Positions 30,691 to 40,866 of a DNA stretch of 64,000 bases are shown piece by piece (positions within the stretch are counted from its first letter, which is position 1; each line of letters begins with the position of its first letter). The position numbers were made by a program, and so were the translations under genes. The notes beneath the pieces are model-generated. The model made no database searches. It was not told the origin of the DNA and saw only the letters and a program-made list of their open reading frames with translations. Location: contig NW_024468259.1 in assembly GCF_002104995.1 (NCBI RefSeq), forward strand, positions 124,001 through 188,000. Reading direction: 5' to 3'. Origin of the DNA: Linderina pennispora (lineage: Eukaryota; Kickxellomycota; Kickxellomycetes; Kickxellales; Kickxellaceae).

Positions 30691-33193
30691 CTGGAGTAAC
30701 TTTTTGTCCGCTTCAATATGGTGCAAGTACTATGTCAGTACCCAACAGATGGACCTCATCTTCACATCAACAGGCCATGTAAACAGATATGTGGAATGGT
30801 ACTGGCAGTATTAGCTGAAAGTACACGACATACAAGCACATGCCGCAATGTTACTCTAAGGGACTGCTTGCACTATTCTGATACACAAGGTATTTAGGGC
30901 GATAGAATTGCATTTCCGAGCTATTCACCATACAACCAGCACTGATGCGGGGCACACATATCTATATGCTGGTGCAGCCAATCGGTGGCATTAAGCAATG
31001 TGGTAATGAGTACCATGGCTGATTGGTCGCGCATTTATAAATGTGCATTCATCGCATAAATGTCTGTGAAGATCGGAAATATCCGAGTGCATAAGGAGTA
31101 CATATAGCTATAAACCAGCTATTGAGTATAAGTAATCGTCTCTGGCAATACCAGCGCTATACTCTCTATCCCCTCTATATCATAAAGCAACAATGAGATA
31201 CATGTACGATACTCTGCCTTTCGTCAGCTATTGCTCGGACCAGCTACACTCGACCTACGTGCAAATGACTCAGTGGATAACCCGGCGCTACCATTATTAT
31301 CACCGCTCCCAAACACACCCTTACCTAGCACCTGATTCGCAGTTCATCTTTTGCTCGCACATCAACACCTGTGCCAATAGCTGAATGCTACATGTTTGGC
31401 TGTATCTAAAGGTGCTGTTTCATACGAGTGCTCTAGTCCTAATACATAGTAATAAAAACTCATTCACGAATATCACTATAGTATGTTCCTGACTTCGTAG
31501 TATGCGATGGCTATTGAATCTGGCATTTTTGTCGATGTATTTTACCCCTTACATAGCCACTGTTCGCGACTTAGATCAATGCTGACATAGTGTAGTAAGA
31601 AGTTGTCGAGGACCCAGGTCCTCAAAGGAGCACGCGTATTGACGATTCATATCTTTGTGACCACATCCATACGCTAAATGCGTTTTCGTCAAGCTAAACT
31701 GATGCCAGCCTCATCGTCAGCACCGCACCGCCTAAGCTGTGTATATGCAACGACAAGCTACTCCAAACCACAGCTAGCCGTCACTCGCCGTATATGTAGT
31801 ATGTGCTTACACATTAGTCAAGGAGCAGTGGTCTCAGGCCACGTCCATATGGCGACTTTTGTACGAGCCCCATACTCTCGCTCCCAAAAATCCTCGTTCT
31901 GTCCTCTGTGCGTTTCTCTCCGTTTCTGTGGCATTATTATTCAAGCTGCCACCATGCGGCATACTCATTCGCATATCCCCAATGAAGCGGCGCATTTCAA
32001 GTAGCTGCTAGTTTTCCATGTGGCCATCTCCGGGCAATTTACCTGCCGATCCACATCACTTGCCGAAGGGTATAGTGCAAGTCGATGCTGAAAGCTGGCA
32101 GTAAAACCTCCATTTTTAGTTGAGGTAGTTTATGGCCATGTGTATTTGATGGTATTGTCAGTGATGCATGTCACATATCTTGATATTCTTAGAAAGGTGA
32201 GTAACGAGGCATATCGTTTCAGCACAGTGATCAACGAGCTACGAAGGCTTGGGGACTCAAGACTCGCCAACCACGGAGCAGACAGCCTGTATGAGCAGCA
32301 ACCGGCGCCCTAGAGATGTATAAGAAGACATCCAAACTCTTACCACTACATCCAGACTCCTTGCCATTGCCCTCCTGAAACTCTTTTATTTGGATATTTC
32401 CAAACCTGTAATAAAAACTATTCAAACAGGACTGACCAGCTGTAACTTAGCCACAGGAAATGGAAGACAAAGGTACCATTATGCAGTTGGCATATATTGG
32501 CAATACCTTTCGGTGGTGAGCTCATCCGGCATATAGCAGCAAACCCTGCAAGTATGCATATTGAATAGTCCTGACTCTTTTGTGAGTCCTTAGATGAACC
32601 CATTGAGACCATGAGCCCAAAGGGTACATCTACAGCGATGATGTAAACACCACTACTGCTCGCAAAGATAGTTGCTCTTCCGATAACTGTAGCATAGCTC
32701 GGCCGCGTTGCGAAAAACTACTGAGCGGTATACTCAGGGTGCCAACACAACCAAACATTCATCTACACCAATTGTTGCTGCTGTATCCCCAACTAGCAAG
32801 TGTCAGCACCTATACAGATATTGGCACTCACTTGGCGACGCAGGCAAACAAAGACCACACCGCTAACTACTATATGGGATCGGCTGTTGATGATGTGTCC
32901 ACAAACGACATGTCGCCACCTCTGGCTACTAGTGGAAATGCGACCGTGGTACTCTTGGTGCAGGTCCTGTTATAATTCCAACTCCCCACTACCCTTTCGT
33001 TCTATTTCCACAAGTTTAATATAAAATGCATCCTAAATCACTTGCTGCAAACCACCCTGCTCATCCACGCAGCAGTACATAGGTCCCACAGCATGTGTGC
33101 ATGACCATAAAACATAATTACAATTTTAATTTGAAATGTAGTCGCATGTCATTGAAGCACATGAGAACTAAGATAAAACGCAGGCTAAATCGC
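30691..33193. other. 2.5-kb AT-rich stretch without a recognisable gene
   Basis: Longest gene-poor stretch of the window. Small frames exist: 31193-31384 (63 codons, ATG after CAACA, Tyr-rich), 31678-32004 (108 codons), 32231-32425 and 32418-32612 on the minus strand, and 32739-32975. The last ends in a hydrophobic run (NATVVLLVQVLL) that could be a remnant of a GPI signal. None has a family signature, and composition is close to random AT-rich DNA. I see no terminal repeats or reverse-transcriptase motifs. Confidence 0.5.
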
Positions 33194-34681
33194 TTAGTTC
33201 ATGCGGCGGATGAGCGCGTTGATGGCATCCTCGCGGTTACCGGCGTCACCACCCTCGATGAAGTGGCGGACCTTACGGCCAGACCAGCCACCAGTGGGGT
33301 TGGACAGCTTGAACGGCCACAGGAAGTTGTTGGCGACCTTGAAGTTGGGGCCGACGGTGAAGATCTCGTGGACGAGGTCCTCAACGCAGATGATGCCGTA
33401 CTTGCCGAGGTTCTGCTCGATGACAGAGTTGTCGGTGATGGGCACGCGCTGCTTGTTGACCTTGGCGTAACCGCGCTTGTAGATCAGCTCCTTGACCGAC
33501 TTGAGGTTGGGGGTACCCCAGGCGGCGTAGGGGGTGATGACCTGCAGCATCTGGGTGGTGGCGAAGGTCAGGCGGACGAAGACACCGTTGTTGATCTGGA
33601 GCAGACGGAGGAGCTGCAGGATCTTGCGGGCCTTGGGCGGGATCTTGTTGATACCCTTGGTACGCACAACGAAGGCAAGCTTGGCCTGGGCGGGAACGTA
33701 GAAGTTACCGTTCTGCTTGGCCTGGCGGCGGAGACGGATCTCGGCGCGCTCACGCTGCTGGTACTCCTTGACGTACTGCTCAGCACGCTTGAAGACGACC
33801 TGGCGCTTCTGGCGGCGCTCCTACGGATGAGACACAGCAGGGCAAAGGTTAGCGCTTGTGTATCAACGCGAACGCGCATGCATCATGCAGTTTGGTTGTT
33901 GCTCAGCCCCGAAAGATGGTATAAAGAGAAAGCTCAATCATGGGAGTGCAATCCTCACAGCTAGAAATGTTAACATCACCACAACAAGTACAAGCGGCTT
34001 CTGGCGCAGGGCTCTTACCTTCTTGGAGGCGGCGGCGGCGGCAGCCTTCTCGGCGGCGGTCTTCTCGGCGTTCTTACGCTGCTTGAGGAGAGTCTCGGGG
34101 GCAAGGACCTTGCTAAAGAGGTTGGGTTCGAGTGATGAATTAGTTTTGACACGTTACGCCGGATACTCGAGTCGACGTTGCAAGCGGTAGCCTGGCAAAG
34201 ACCTGCACGCCCCTTCGTTTCGCAACTGCGGGGGAATGTGGTCATGCCGAGCGCAAACCTTGCAAGAGTACCGGGGCAACATCCCACGAATGAAATTAAC
34301 CGAATGGATCGCAGTGCAGCAGAGGCACGCATACCCAAAACAGCATCAATCCCCGACAGCGCGCAGGGCGCATAGCGTCAGGCGGTCCATGGCGTGCAGC
34401 AGTCCAAAATACGGACCGATGTAAGGAGCCTTCGGGTTCCCTCGCAGCCCGACGTAGAGTCGGGGACATCGTGCCGCACACCAGGGGCGTGATTTCAAGG
34501 CAAGGCTTCGCGCCGCAGCGGGCGCAGCAGGAAGCCTAGAGCCTCACATATCCCCGGCTGGATCCCGAGGGATCTCGTAGCGCCGGGCGGGTGGAATGCG
34601 ACGCCGGCAGTGCGTCTCTCCAAAGGGGCTGTGGGAATCGACAGCGGCAGTTGCAACTTGGCACAATACTTACGACGACAT
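33194..34681 (-). CDS. RPL7: 60S ribosomal protein uL30 (RPL7), three coding exons
   Basis: Exon 1 (34674-34681) is only ATGTCGTC, followed by GTAAGT. Intron 1 is 34113-34673 (561 nt). Exon 2 (34019-34112) gives [17 protein letters not shown] and an Ala-rich helix to ASKK, then donor GTAAGA. Intron 2 is 33821-34018 (198 nt) and holds a C/D snoRNA. Exon 3 (33194-33820) runs from [17 protein letters not shown] through [19 protein letters not shown] and [18 protein letters not shown] to RRMN. Phases 2 and 0 join cleanly (8+94=102 nt). Total 242 residues, normal for RPL7. The two-intron layout with a snoRNA in the second matches the known yeast RPL7 genes. Confidence 0.93.
33896..33987 (-). ncRNA. 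C/D-box snoRNA in RPL7 intron 2 (snR39/snR59/snR39b-type guide)
   Basis: On the RPL7 strand a terminal stem TTGTTG (33982-33987) pairs with CAACAA (33896-33901). C box GTGATGT is at 33973-33979 (consensus RTGATGA, last base differs) and D box CTGA at 33903-33906. The sequence just upstream of the D box, TACCATCTTTCGGGG, is complementary to the conserved 25S/28S stretch CCCGAAAGATGG. By the D+5 rule the paired base is the G of CCCG-AAAG, equivalent to yeast G805 (snR39b target); the A two bases on is the snR39/snR59 target. In budding yeast snR39 and snR59 sit in RPL7 introns. The assignment is strong as a C/D guide, less certain as to which orthologue. Confidence 0.82.
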
Positions 34682-35725
34682 TTCTACTTTTTGGTGCTGA
34701 TTCGAAGCAAAAAAACGAGTAGTGTTTGGAAGAGAAGGAGCCCAGCCATTGCCGCGGCCGAGCCTGCTCTTTTAACGCTCAGGATGGCGCACCAAAGAGC
34801 AAAAGCTAAGGAAAATTTTTACACTACCTCACGTGAGAGAGCGGGAACTGTAGGGACCAAATCGCCATCCTGATCCGTTGATGCAGCGATCCATTATCGG
34901 CGATTACGGGCTGAGGATCGCCCACCGACAACAGCAGAGCAGCGGTTTTTGGAGCGCCGCTCTCGCCAGCCGCCTGCCAGCAGCCCGCGCAAAACATAAA
35001 CATAGCGTTGAGTGTCGTCGCCTCTCTCTTGGTCGCTACTTTCTAACTCCTTTCTAATTCGGAACTCTGTTTCTTTGCTACTTGACCGATTCAACTCCGC
35101 TCGTTCCATAGGTAAGTGCCTGGCGAATTTAACGCAGGGCACAGGGCCCCATCTGCGTGTGACTTGCCATGAATTCGGAGTTCTGCCAGGCCCACGGCAT
35201 GGCAGGCCAGGAGGCCTGGCCCTTCTGGGCTTGCGGCAGTGCCTGTGACCCAGCAGACTGGCTGCATGATATGGCGCTTCTGAGACCCCTCATGCAATTT
35301 TTCGCCCTGCCTGGCGTGGCTTCCCCTATAGACTATGCGGCTTCGTTCCTGGCGGCGGGTTTCCCTGCCGCTCAGGGGCGGCGCTGCTGCTCCTGCCGCT
35401 GTTGTTTTGTGTGTTTTCATGTTTTGGTAAATAACCCGAGCAGAGTCATCGCTGCTGCAGAGGCAAAAAATACGCTGGTTCATCCCTTCATCGCCGCCTC
35501 CAATCAGCGGGTTTGTTGTCGATTTCTCGTTTGTCGGACTGGCGAAAAATTCCTCTCTTACCTCGCACATTATTTGGCTTTCCCCACCACTGGCAGCAGG
35601 TCTAACCCTCACCCGTTTTTCGCACCCTCCTTGGTTTCCTCTCTTTTTCCACTATACTGATTCGGGCTTTGTTTTCTCTTGCTCTCCTCATCTGATAGTT
35701 GAAATCTACAAATCCATAAAACAAA
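34682..35725. other. Divergent intergenic region RPL7 / TUB1
   Basis: Head-to-head spacer of 1,044 bp. A strong donor-like CATAG|GTAAGTGCC at ~35110-35118 and an acceptor-like CTGATAG ~20 bp before the tubulin ATG could bound a ~590-nt intron in the TUB1 5' leader. This is not proven. The frames read through here (35169-35660 and others) are not protein-like. Confidence 0.4.
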
Positions 35726-37075
35726 ATGCGCGAAGTCATCTCGGTTCACGTTGGACAGGCCGGTGTCCAGATTGGTAATTCCTGCTGGGAGCTGTACTGC
35801 CTCGAGCACGGTCTCCTGCCCGACGGCAGGCCCAACCCCGAGGCCCAGCTCTCGTCGGACGACTCGCTGTCGACCTTCTTCTATGAGACTGGCAACGGCA
35901 AGCGCGTCCCGCGCACCGTGTTTGTTGACCTGGAGCCCACCGTCGTCGACGAGGTCCGCAACGGCAAGTACAAGGATTTGTACCACCCCGAGCAGCTGAT
36001 CAGCGGCAAGGAGGACGCTGCCAACAACTACGCCCGCGGCCACTACACCGTTGGTAAGGAGCACATTGACCGCACCCTCGACCAGGTGCGCAAGCTCGCC
36101 GACAAGTGCGACGGCCTCCAGGGCTTCCTGGTGTTCCACTCGTTCGGTGGTGGAACGGGTTCGGGCTTCGGCGCCCTGCTGCTTGAGCGTCTGTCGGTCG
36201 ACTACGGCAAGAAGTCCAAGCTCGAGTTCACCGTGTATCCGGCTCCCAAGATCGCCAACGCCGTTGTCGAGCCGTACAACTCGATCCTGACCACGCACAC
36301 CACCCTCGAGCACGCCGACTGCTCGTTCATGGTTGACAACGAGGCCATCTACGACATCTGCCAGCGCAACCTCGGCATTGCCCGCCCCACGTTCGGCAAC
36401 CTCAACCGCCTCATCGCCCAGATTGTGTCGTCGATCACGGCTTCGCTGCGTTTCCAGGGCTCGCTTAACGTTGATCTGACCGAGTTCCAGACCAACCTGG
36501 TCCCGTACCCGCGCATCCACTTCCCGCTGGTCACCTACGCCCCGATCACCTCGGCCGTCAAGGCGCAGCACGAGTCGATGACCGTGTCGGAGATCACCAC
36601 GGCGTGCTTCGAGCCCAGCAACCAGATGGTCAAGTGCGACCCGCGCAACGGCAAGTACATGGCGTGCTGCCTGCTGTACCGTGGCGATGTCGCCCCGAAG
36701 GAGACCAACAGCGTCATCGCGTCGCTGAAGACCAAGAAGACCATCACCTTTGTCGACTGGTGCCCGACCGGCTTCAAGGTCGGCATCAACAAGCAGCCGC
36801 CCTACTGCGTGCCCGACGGCGATCTGGCCAAGGTCGACCGCGCTGTGTGCCTGCTCAGCAACACCACCGCCATCGCCGAGGCCTGGGCTCGTCTGGACCA
36901 CAAGTTCGACCTCATGTACGCCAAGCGTGCCTTCGTCCACTGGTACGTCGGTGAGGGTATGGAGGAGGGTGAGTTCTCCGAGGCCCGTGAGGATCTGGCT
37001 GCCCTCGAGAAGGACTACGAGGAGGTCGGCATGGACTCGGACGACGTCGCCATGGACGAGGGTGCCGAGTACTAA
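35726..37075 (+). CDS. TUB1: Alpha-tubulin
   Basis: Complete 449-residue alpha-tubulin in one exon. N-terminus [20 protein letters not shown] (with the MREV-type start of alpha-tubulins), GTP-binding [11 protein letters not shown] (~residue 140-150), [17 protein letters not shown], and the catalytic loop near [21 protein letters not shown]. The C-terminus is acidic and ends [18 protein letters not shown], so it has a terminal Tyr. The loop that carries the acetylated Lys40 in animals and flagellates reads [12 protein letters not shown] here and has no Lys, as expected for an organism without cilia. Strong codon bias to C/G endings suggests high expression. There are no frame breaks. Confidence 0.97.
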   Translation: MREVISVHVGQAGVQIGNSCWELYCLEHGLLPDGRPNPEAQLSSDDSLSTFFYETGNGKRVPRTVFVDLEPTVVDEVRNGKYKDLYHPEQLISGKEDAANNYARGHYTVGKEHIDRTLDQVRKLADKCDGLQGFLVFHSFGGGTGSGFGALLLERLSVDYGKKSKLEFTVYPAPKIANAVVEPYNSILTTHTTLEHADCSFMVDNEAIYDICQRNLGIARPTFGNLNRLIAQIVSSITASLRFQGSLNVDLTEFQTNLVPYPRIHFPLVTYAPITSAVKAQHESMTVSEITTACFEPSNQMVKCDPRNGKYMACCLLYRGDVAPKETNSVIASLKTKKTITFVDWCPTGFKVGINKQPPYCVPDGDLAKVDRAVCLLSNTTAIAEAWARLDHKFDLMYAKRAFVHWYVGEGMEEGEFSEAREDLAALEKDYEEVGMDSDDVAMDEGAEY

Positions 37076-37231
37076 GCCCGCTGCAAGAAAGCCTTCCCAC
37101 CTTAATTTTTTTGCTCGCAGAGATTGCAACAAATCAGACTCCCTTTCAACATTCTATTGCTGCTACCAAGAAGCAAGCGACCTAGCGAGCAACCCGTGGA
37201 CCTGTGGTCGCAGTGGTGGTGGTGATATGAC

Positions 37232-37997
37232 CTAGTGCAGGGCGTAGAGGGCGGCAGCAATGCCAGCTAAAAGTACATGTGGTGAAACGAGCGACGCTGT
37301 GCCTGGGGCCGGAGATGCCGGAGGCAACGCCGGGCTTATTGCGACCATTCGCCTCGTCATTTGCCTTGGTGTCCTTCGCTCCCTTGCCCTTCTTGGAGTC
37401 CTTGGCCGATTCGTCATCGTCGAGGCTAGGTGGAAACTTTGGCAGCGAAGCGGGGTCGTCTGTGTTTTGCAGCTTGCGGGAGCTGGAGTCGAGTCCAGGT
37501 GCATTGGGACCAAACTTCATGCCAATGGTCAAGCCGATCTCCTTGTCGTCGACCGGCGGCAGGTATCCCTTTGGCTTGTCGTTGACATTGAGGACCCTGA
37601 GGTTGCTCTTTGGCGCACTCTGTGTATTGCACTGGTAGTCGGCCGTGCACGACGTGAAGCACACCAGCTTTTCGGTTGGGTCCTGCTTGACCGCACACGA
37701 GTCGTTGCAGGCGTTGAGCGCAGCGCGGCACTCGGCAGTGGCGATTGGCCACTCGTGGTCGCCGACAGCCTTTTCTGCAGCACGGTTCATGCACATGCAG
37801 TTCCAGCCCATGGTGCGGACGTTGCAAAAGTTTTTGATTGTGGAGGCGACCGAGCCGCAGGCGTTGTAGCAGGAGCTGACCTGCGACTGGCAGACAGAGG
37901 CGCGGGCATCGGCGGGCTCCAGAGTCATGAACCACTTGCCGGCGGCTTGGGTGGCAAGGAAGACTAGCAAAAGCAGGCTGCTGTGTGTTGCAATCAT
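37232..37997 (-). CDS. GPI-anchored DUF7707-like secreted protein (one surplus base)
   Basis: Signal peptide MIATHSSLLLLVFLATQAAG (start 37997; an earlier in-frame ATG is not preferred because the signal peptide would be internal). The Cys pattern CQSQVSSCYNAC, FCNVRTMGWNCMC, CRAALNACNDSC, CFTSC, DYQCN matches the fungal DUF7707 domain of extracellular proteins. A charged, disordered Ser/Lys/Asp region follows. In the first frame the tail is nonsense; one base later the frame gives SPAPGTASLVSPHVLLAGIAAALYALH, a typical GPI-attachment signal, stop 37232. The span is 3n+1; the switch is at the C-run in GGCCCCAGG near 37,307. Probably a cell-wall or plasma-membrane protein; function unknown. 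Confidence 0.72.
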
Positions 37998-38321
37998 AGG
38001 AAGGGATGGAATTAGGAGCAGGGGGGTCGGTAAGTGAAATGTGAGGATGTATTGGTGAAAGGCAATAGGGTGTACGAGTAATGGAGCAGGAAAGGCGCAA
38101 GTTCGCTGGCAAGGGATATATGGAAACCTCAGGCTCCAGGCACCTGGGCTACCAAACCCTGGGCTGTGGCCCACATGGCCAAGTGAGACTGGGGGAGGGC
38201 CCACGCTGGCTGTTCCGGGCAGGCCGACGAGACGGGTTGCTCCCCCTCCCCAGACAAGCGCACCTGCAAAGCGTTCGCAAGCACACTACTCCCCCACATA
38301 TCCACTCTTATGAAGTACTCT
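37998..38321. other. Intergenic region
   Basis: Upstream region of the DUF7707 gene and 3' flank of the HECT gene, both on the minus strand. Nothing further is recognised. Confidence 0.45.
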
Positions 38322-40554
38322 TCATATCATCCCGAATCCTTCAGAGTTGTGGATCGCCGTCAGCAGCCGCTCCCGGAGCTTCTCCACGGTCTTGTACTCT
38401 GGCAGGAGCAGAACATTGAAGCACGTGTGCGACGTGGGCAGGCGGTCCGAGTCGCCGCCGTTCTTTGCAATAACGAAGTGCAGCTTGCTCAGCCCGCCAA
38501 TCGGCACGCGATCGCTGCTTGTGGCAAAAAACAGCAGCTTGCGCTTTAGTTCGTCCGAAAAGCCGCGGACAGTCTTCCAGAAGAACTGGATCACCGGCGT
38601 GTCCTTGGCGTATCCGCCGTCGTAGATGGTCGAGTTCTCAAGAGCACCAAAGTCAAGATCGGAGCTGCCACACACCAGTAGCTCGAGCTCTTCTGGCCGC
38701 ATGCACCGCACGAACGAGCCGCCGCAGATCCGGTCGAACCCAGCCTTGAACTCTGTGAACTGCTTGTTGCACGAGACGTTGAAGATAAAGTCGACGTATT
38801 TGTCGATAAACTGGTCGCGGTTGGCAACAGTTAGAGGGATGCTGGCGCCGCCAGGGACCAGCTCGTGGGTGCGCAGCTCGCCGAATTCCTCGTACTCGAC
38901 TTCAAACGTGCGCTCCAGGTACTCAAGCTCCTCGTCCGTCAATTTGTGCAGCTGCATAAGCCCGCGGTACAGCGTCGGATCAAACTGCTTCAGATCCTGG
39001 CGCGTCGCAGGCACGCCCAGCAGCTTCTTGTACATGGCCGGTGGCAGATGTATATCGAGGATGACGGCGTTATACACAGCAAGGCCGATCAAAAGACCCG
39101 TCAGCCGCATCTCCTCCAGTGCATCCTTGCTGGGGTCGGACCCGGGCGTGAACCAAAAGTAGTGCGACTCGTTGTTGGCCGTGAAGATGCCGTATTTGAC
39201 TGAGAATACGTCGCGGACGATTAGCTGGAAGAACTCCTTCTGCACCCCGCCCTCGTCGACGCCTTCCTCGCCGACAAACCGCACCTTGAGCTGCTTGCGC
39301 AGGTCCTGGCTCATCTTCAGATCCAGCTGGTACAGCGTGTCTCGGACGAGGCTGTCGCGCCGGACCTCGAGAACCAGGTACGGGCAAGTGACGCCAGTGA
39401 ACATGGCGCGGAAGAACGAGTCCTGCAGCTCAGTGCGCATCATAATGACGCTCTCGATCTTGATGATTTCGCTCTTTGTCGTCGGCGACAGCAGGAACGG
39501 GTACGTGCAGAATGCGACGCCGTCGGGCATCCGGTACCGCGGGAAGTCCTCTTTGATGTCGATGAACTCGTTGACTGAGTCGTTGTAGAAGCGCGTGTAG
39601 TCGACCAGATGCTGGTTCTGGTTATAGGCGTTCAGGAGAGACTAGGCACTGTATCACTATTGGAATCTGGGTGCTGCGCAGTGCATAGAGATTGACCCGC
39701 TGGATGGTCCGGCGGGTTTGGCTCGTTTGGGTTGGCTGCTGGTGGTGGCGGCGAGCGGCGGGCAGCCTTTGGTCGTCTCTCGTGTGATGTACGTCTGGAA
39801 GATGTTCACGAACTGCAAGAACCGCGGGTTATCCCTGGGCCTCTCTTCGCTCGGCAGTGGCAGAGAAGCCTCGTCGTCTGCTGGGTTGCTGGCAGAGAAA
39901 TATTTGAGCAGCATGGCTTGCTGGGCAGCAGGCTGGGCGACAATAGAGCCGCAGAGATCAGGGAACAGCGGGGCACCGTCCGAATGCGCATACTCGTTGA
40001 TTTTTGGGTTGAGCAGAAGGATCAGAAGCGCATTTATCTGGTTGTCATGCTCCTGGCACGGCTCGGCGCTCAGCATCGACGCTGCACCCAGGGTCCACAG
40101 CCGCAGGTCTTCCAGCATCCCGCTTGACTTGCTCTCAAACATGTACCGTGTACGCATCCTCGACATCGGCAATATCCACTGGACACTGGGCAGCCAACTC
40201 CTGGTTGGTCTGCGGGAAGCTGCGTGCCAACGTGCATGGGTCCGCAAACACTTGGCTGAGCTTGTCAACAAGCTCCTTTTCGCTGTTAATCTGGCGGATG
40301 AACTGGCTGGTCAGAATAATGTCACCCAGAGACTCGTCATCGTTATCGCTGGCCTCATCGATGGGCTCAGGGCTGCTGCGGTCCAGCGGCCGCTTGCCGA
40401 GGATGCCGGTCCGCGTTCTGCGTGGCTCAGAGAGACCCCCGGCGGGCTGGGCGATGGACTGGGAGCGAGACCGCGTGGTGATTGTGCGCACAGATGCAGA
40501 GCCACGGCGGTCAACCCGCTGCTTTTTGCGACTCGATTCGGCGGTTCCAGCCAT
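38322..40554 (-). CDS. HECT-type E3 ubiquitin ligase (UBE3A/Hul4-like), with frame breaks
   Basis: The C-terminal 402+ residues are a full HECT domain: YPFLLSPTTKSEIIKIES, YLVLEVRRDSLVRDTLYQL, VRFVGEEGVDEGGVQKEFFQL, LTGLLIGLAVYNAVILDIHLP and RVPIGGLSKL. The active-site Cys is in SHTCFNVLLLPEY (codon ~38421-38423), and the end GFGMI. The N-terminus begins MAGTAESSRKKQRVDRRGS (start 40554) and is Ser/Arg-rich and acidic, followed by SQFIRQINSEKELVDKLSQVF. A break near 40,145 moves to ESKSSGMLEDLRLWTLGAAS. A second break lies at 39,600-39,700 just before LLNAYNQNQHLVDYTRF, where an acceptor-like CTAG occurs; an intron is possible. Domain order resembles UBE3A/Hul4, which act on nuclear or chromatin substrates. 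Confidence 0.83.
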
Positions 40555-40866
40555 TAGGAATAATGCAGCTAAAAGTACAGTGAGGAATAGGCAGGCGTGG
40601 AATGATAGGCAAGGGACGATGGTCAGTACCCGGAACCGCAGAAAAAAGGCGTGACCACGAATTCCACATTGTGTGTCACTACCTTCTAAATATGGGCAAA
40701 ACTGGCACCAGGGCTTTGATGCCTGCACATTAATTTCCAAACCCCCACACGCAATTAAAAGCAGCTCGTCCGAGCTTTTCTGAACCTCGTCTTTCTCCTC
40801 CCCCACACAGCTTTCTAACTATTTTCTACTACGCATCTTTTGATGACAATACGCAAATAGTCAACG
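40555..40866. other. Divergent intergenic region HECT ligase / GTPase
   Basis: A 312-bp shared upstream region, with a TATA-like CAATTAAAAG near 40752. Nothing else is seen. Confidence 0.4.

Noticed and set aside
30691-33193. Retrotransposon in the gene-poor block
   Set aside because: No reverse-transcriptase, integrase or long terminal repeats are visible in any frame.
33095-33964. 289-codon + strand open frame opposite RPL7
   Set aside because: Antisense shadow of the RPL7 exon and of its intron; RPL7 is certain on the minus strand.
34350-34640. Possible tRNA or 5S-like structured gene in the GC-rich stretch
   Set aside because: No A/B box pair with cloverleaf folding and no 5S signature. 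It lies within RPL7 intron 1.
35609-37132. 507-codon minus-strand open frame opposite alpha-tubulin
   Set aside because: Long open antisense frames arise from strong C/G-ending codon bias in highly expressed genes; its Leu/Val/Gly/Arg-rich text is typical of such shadows.
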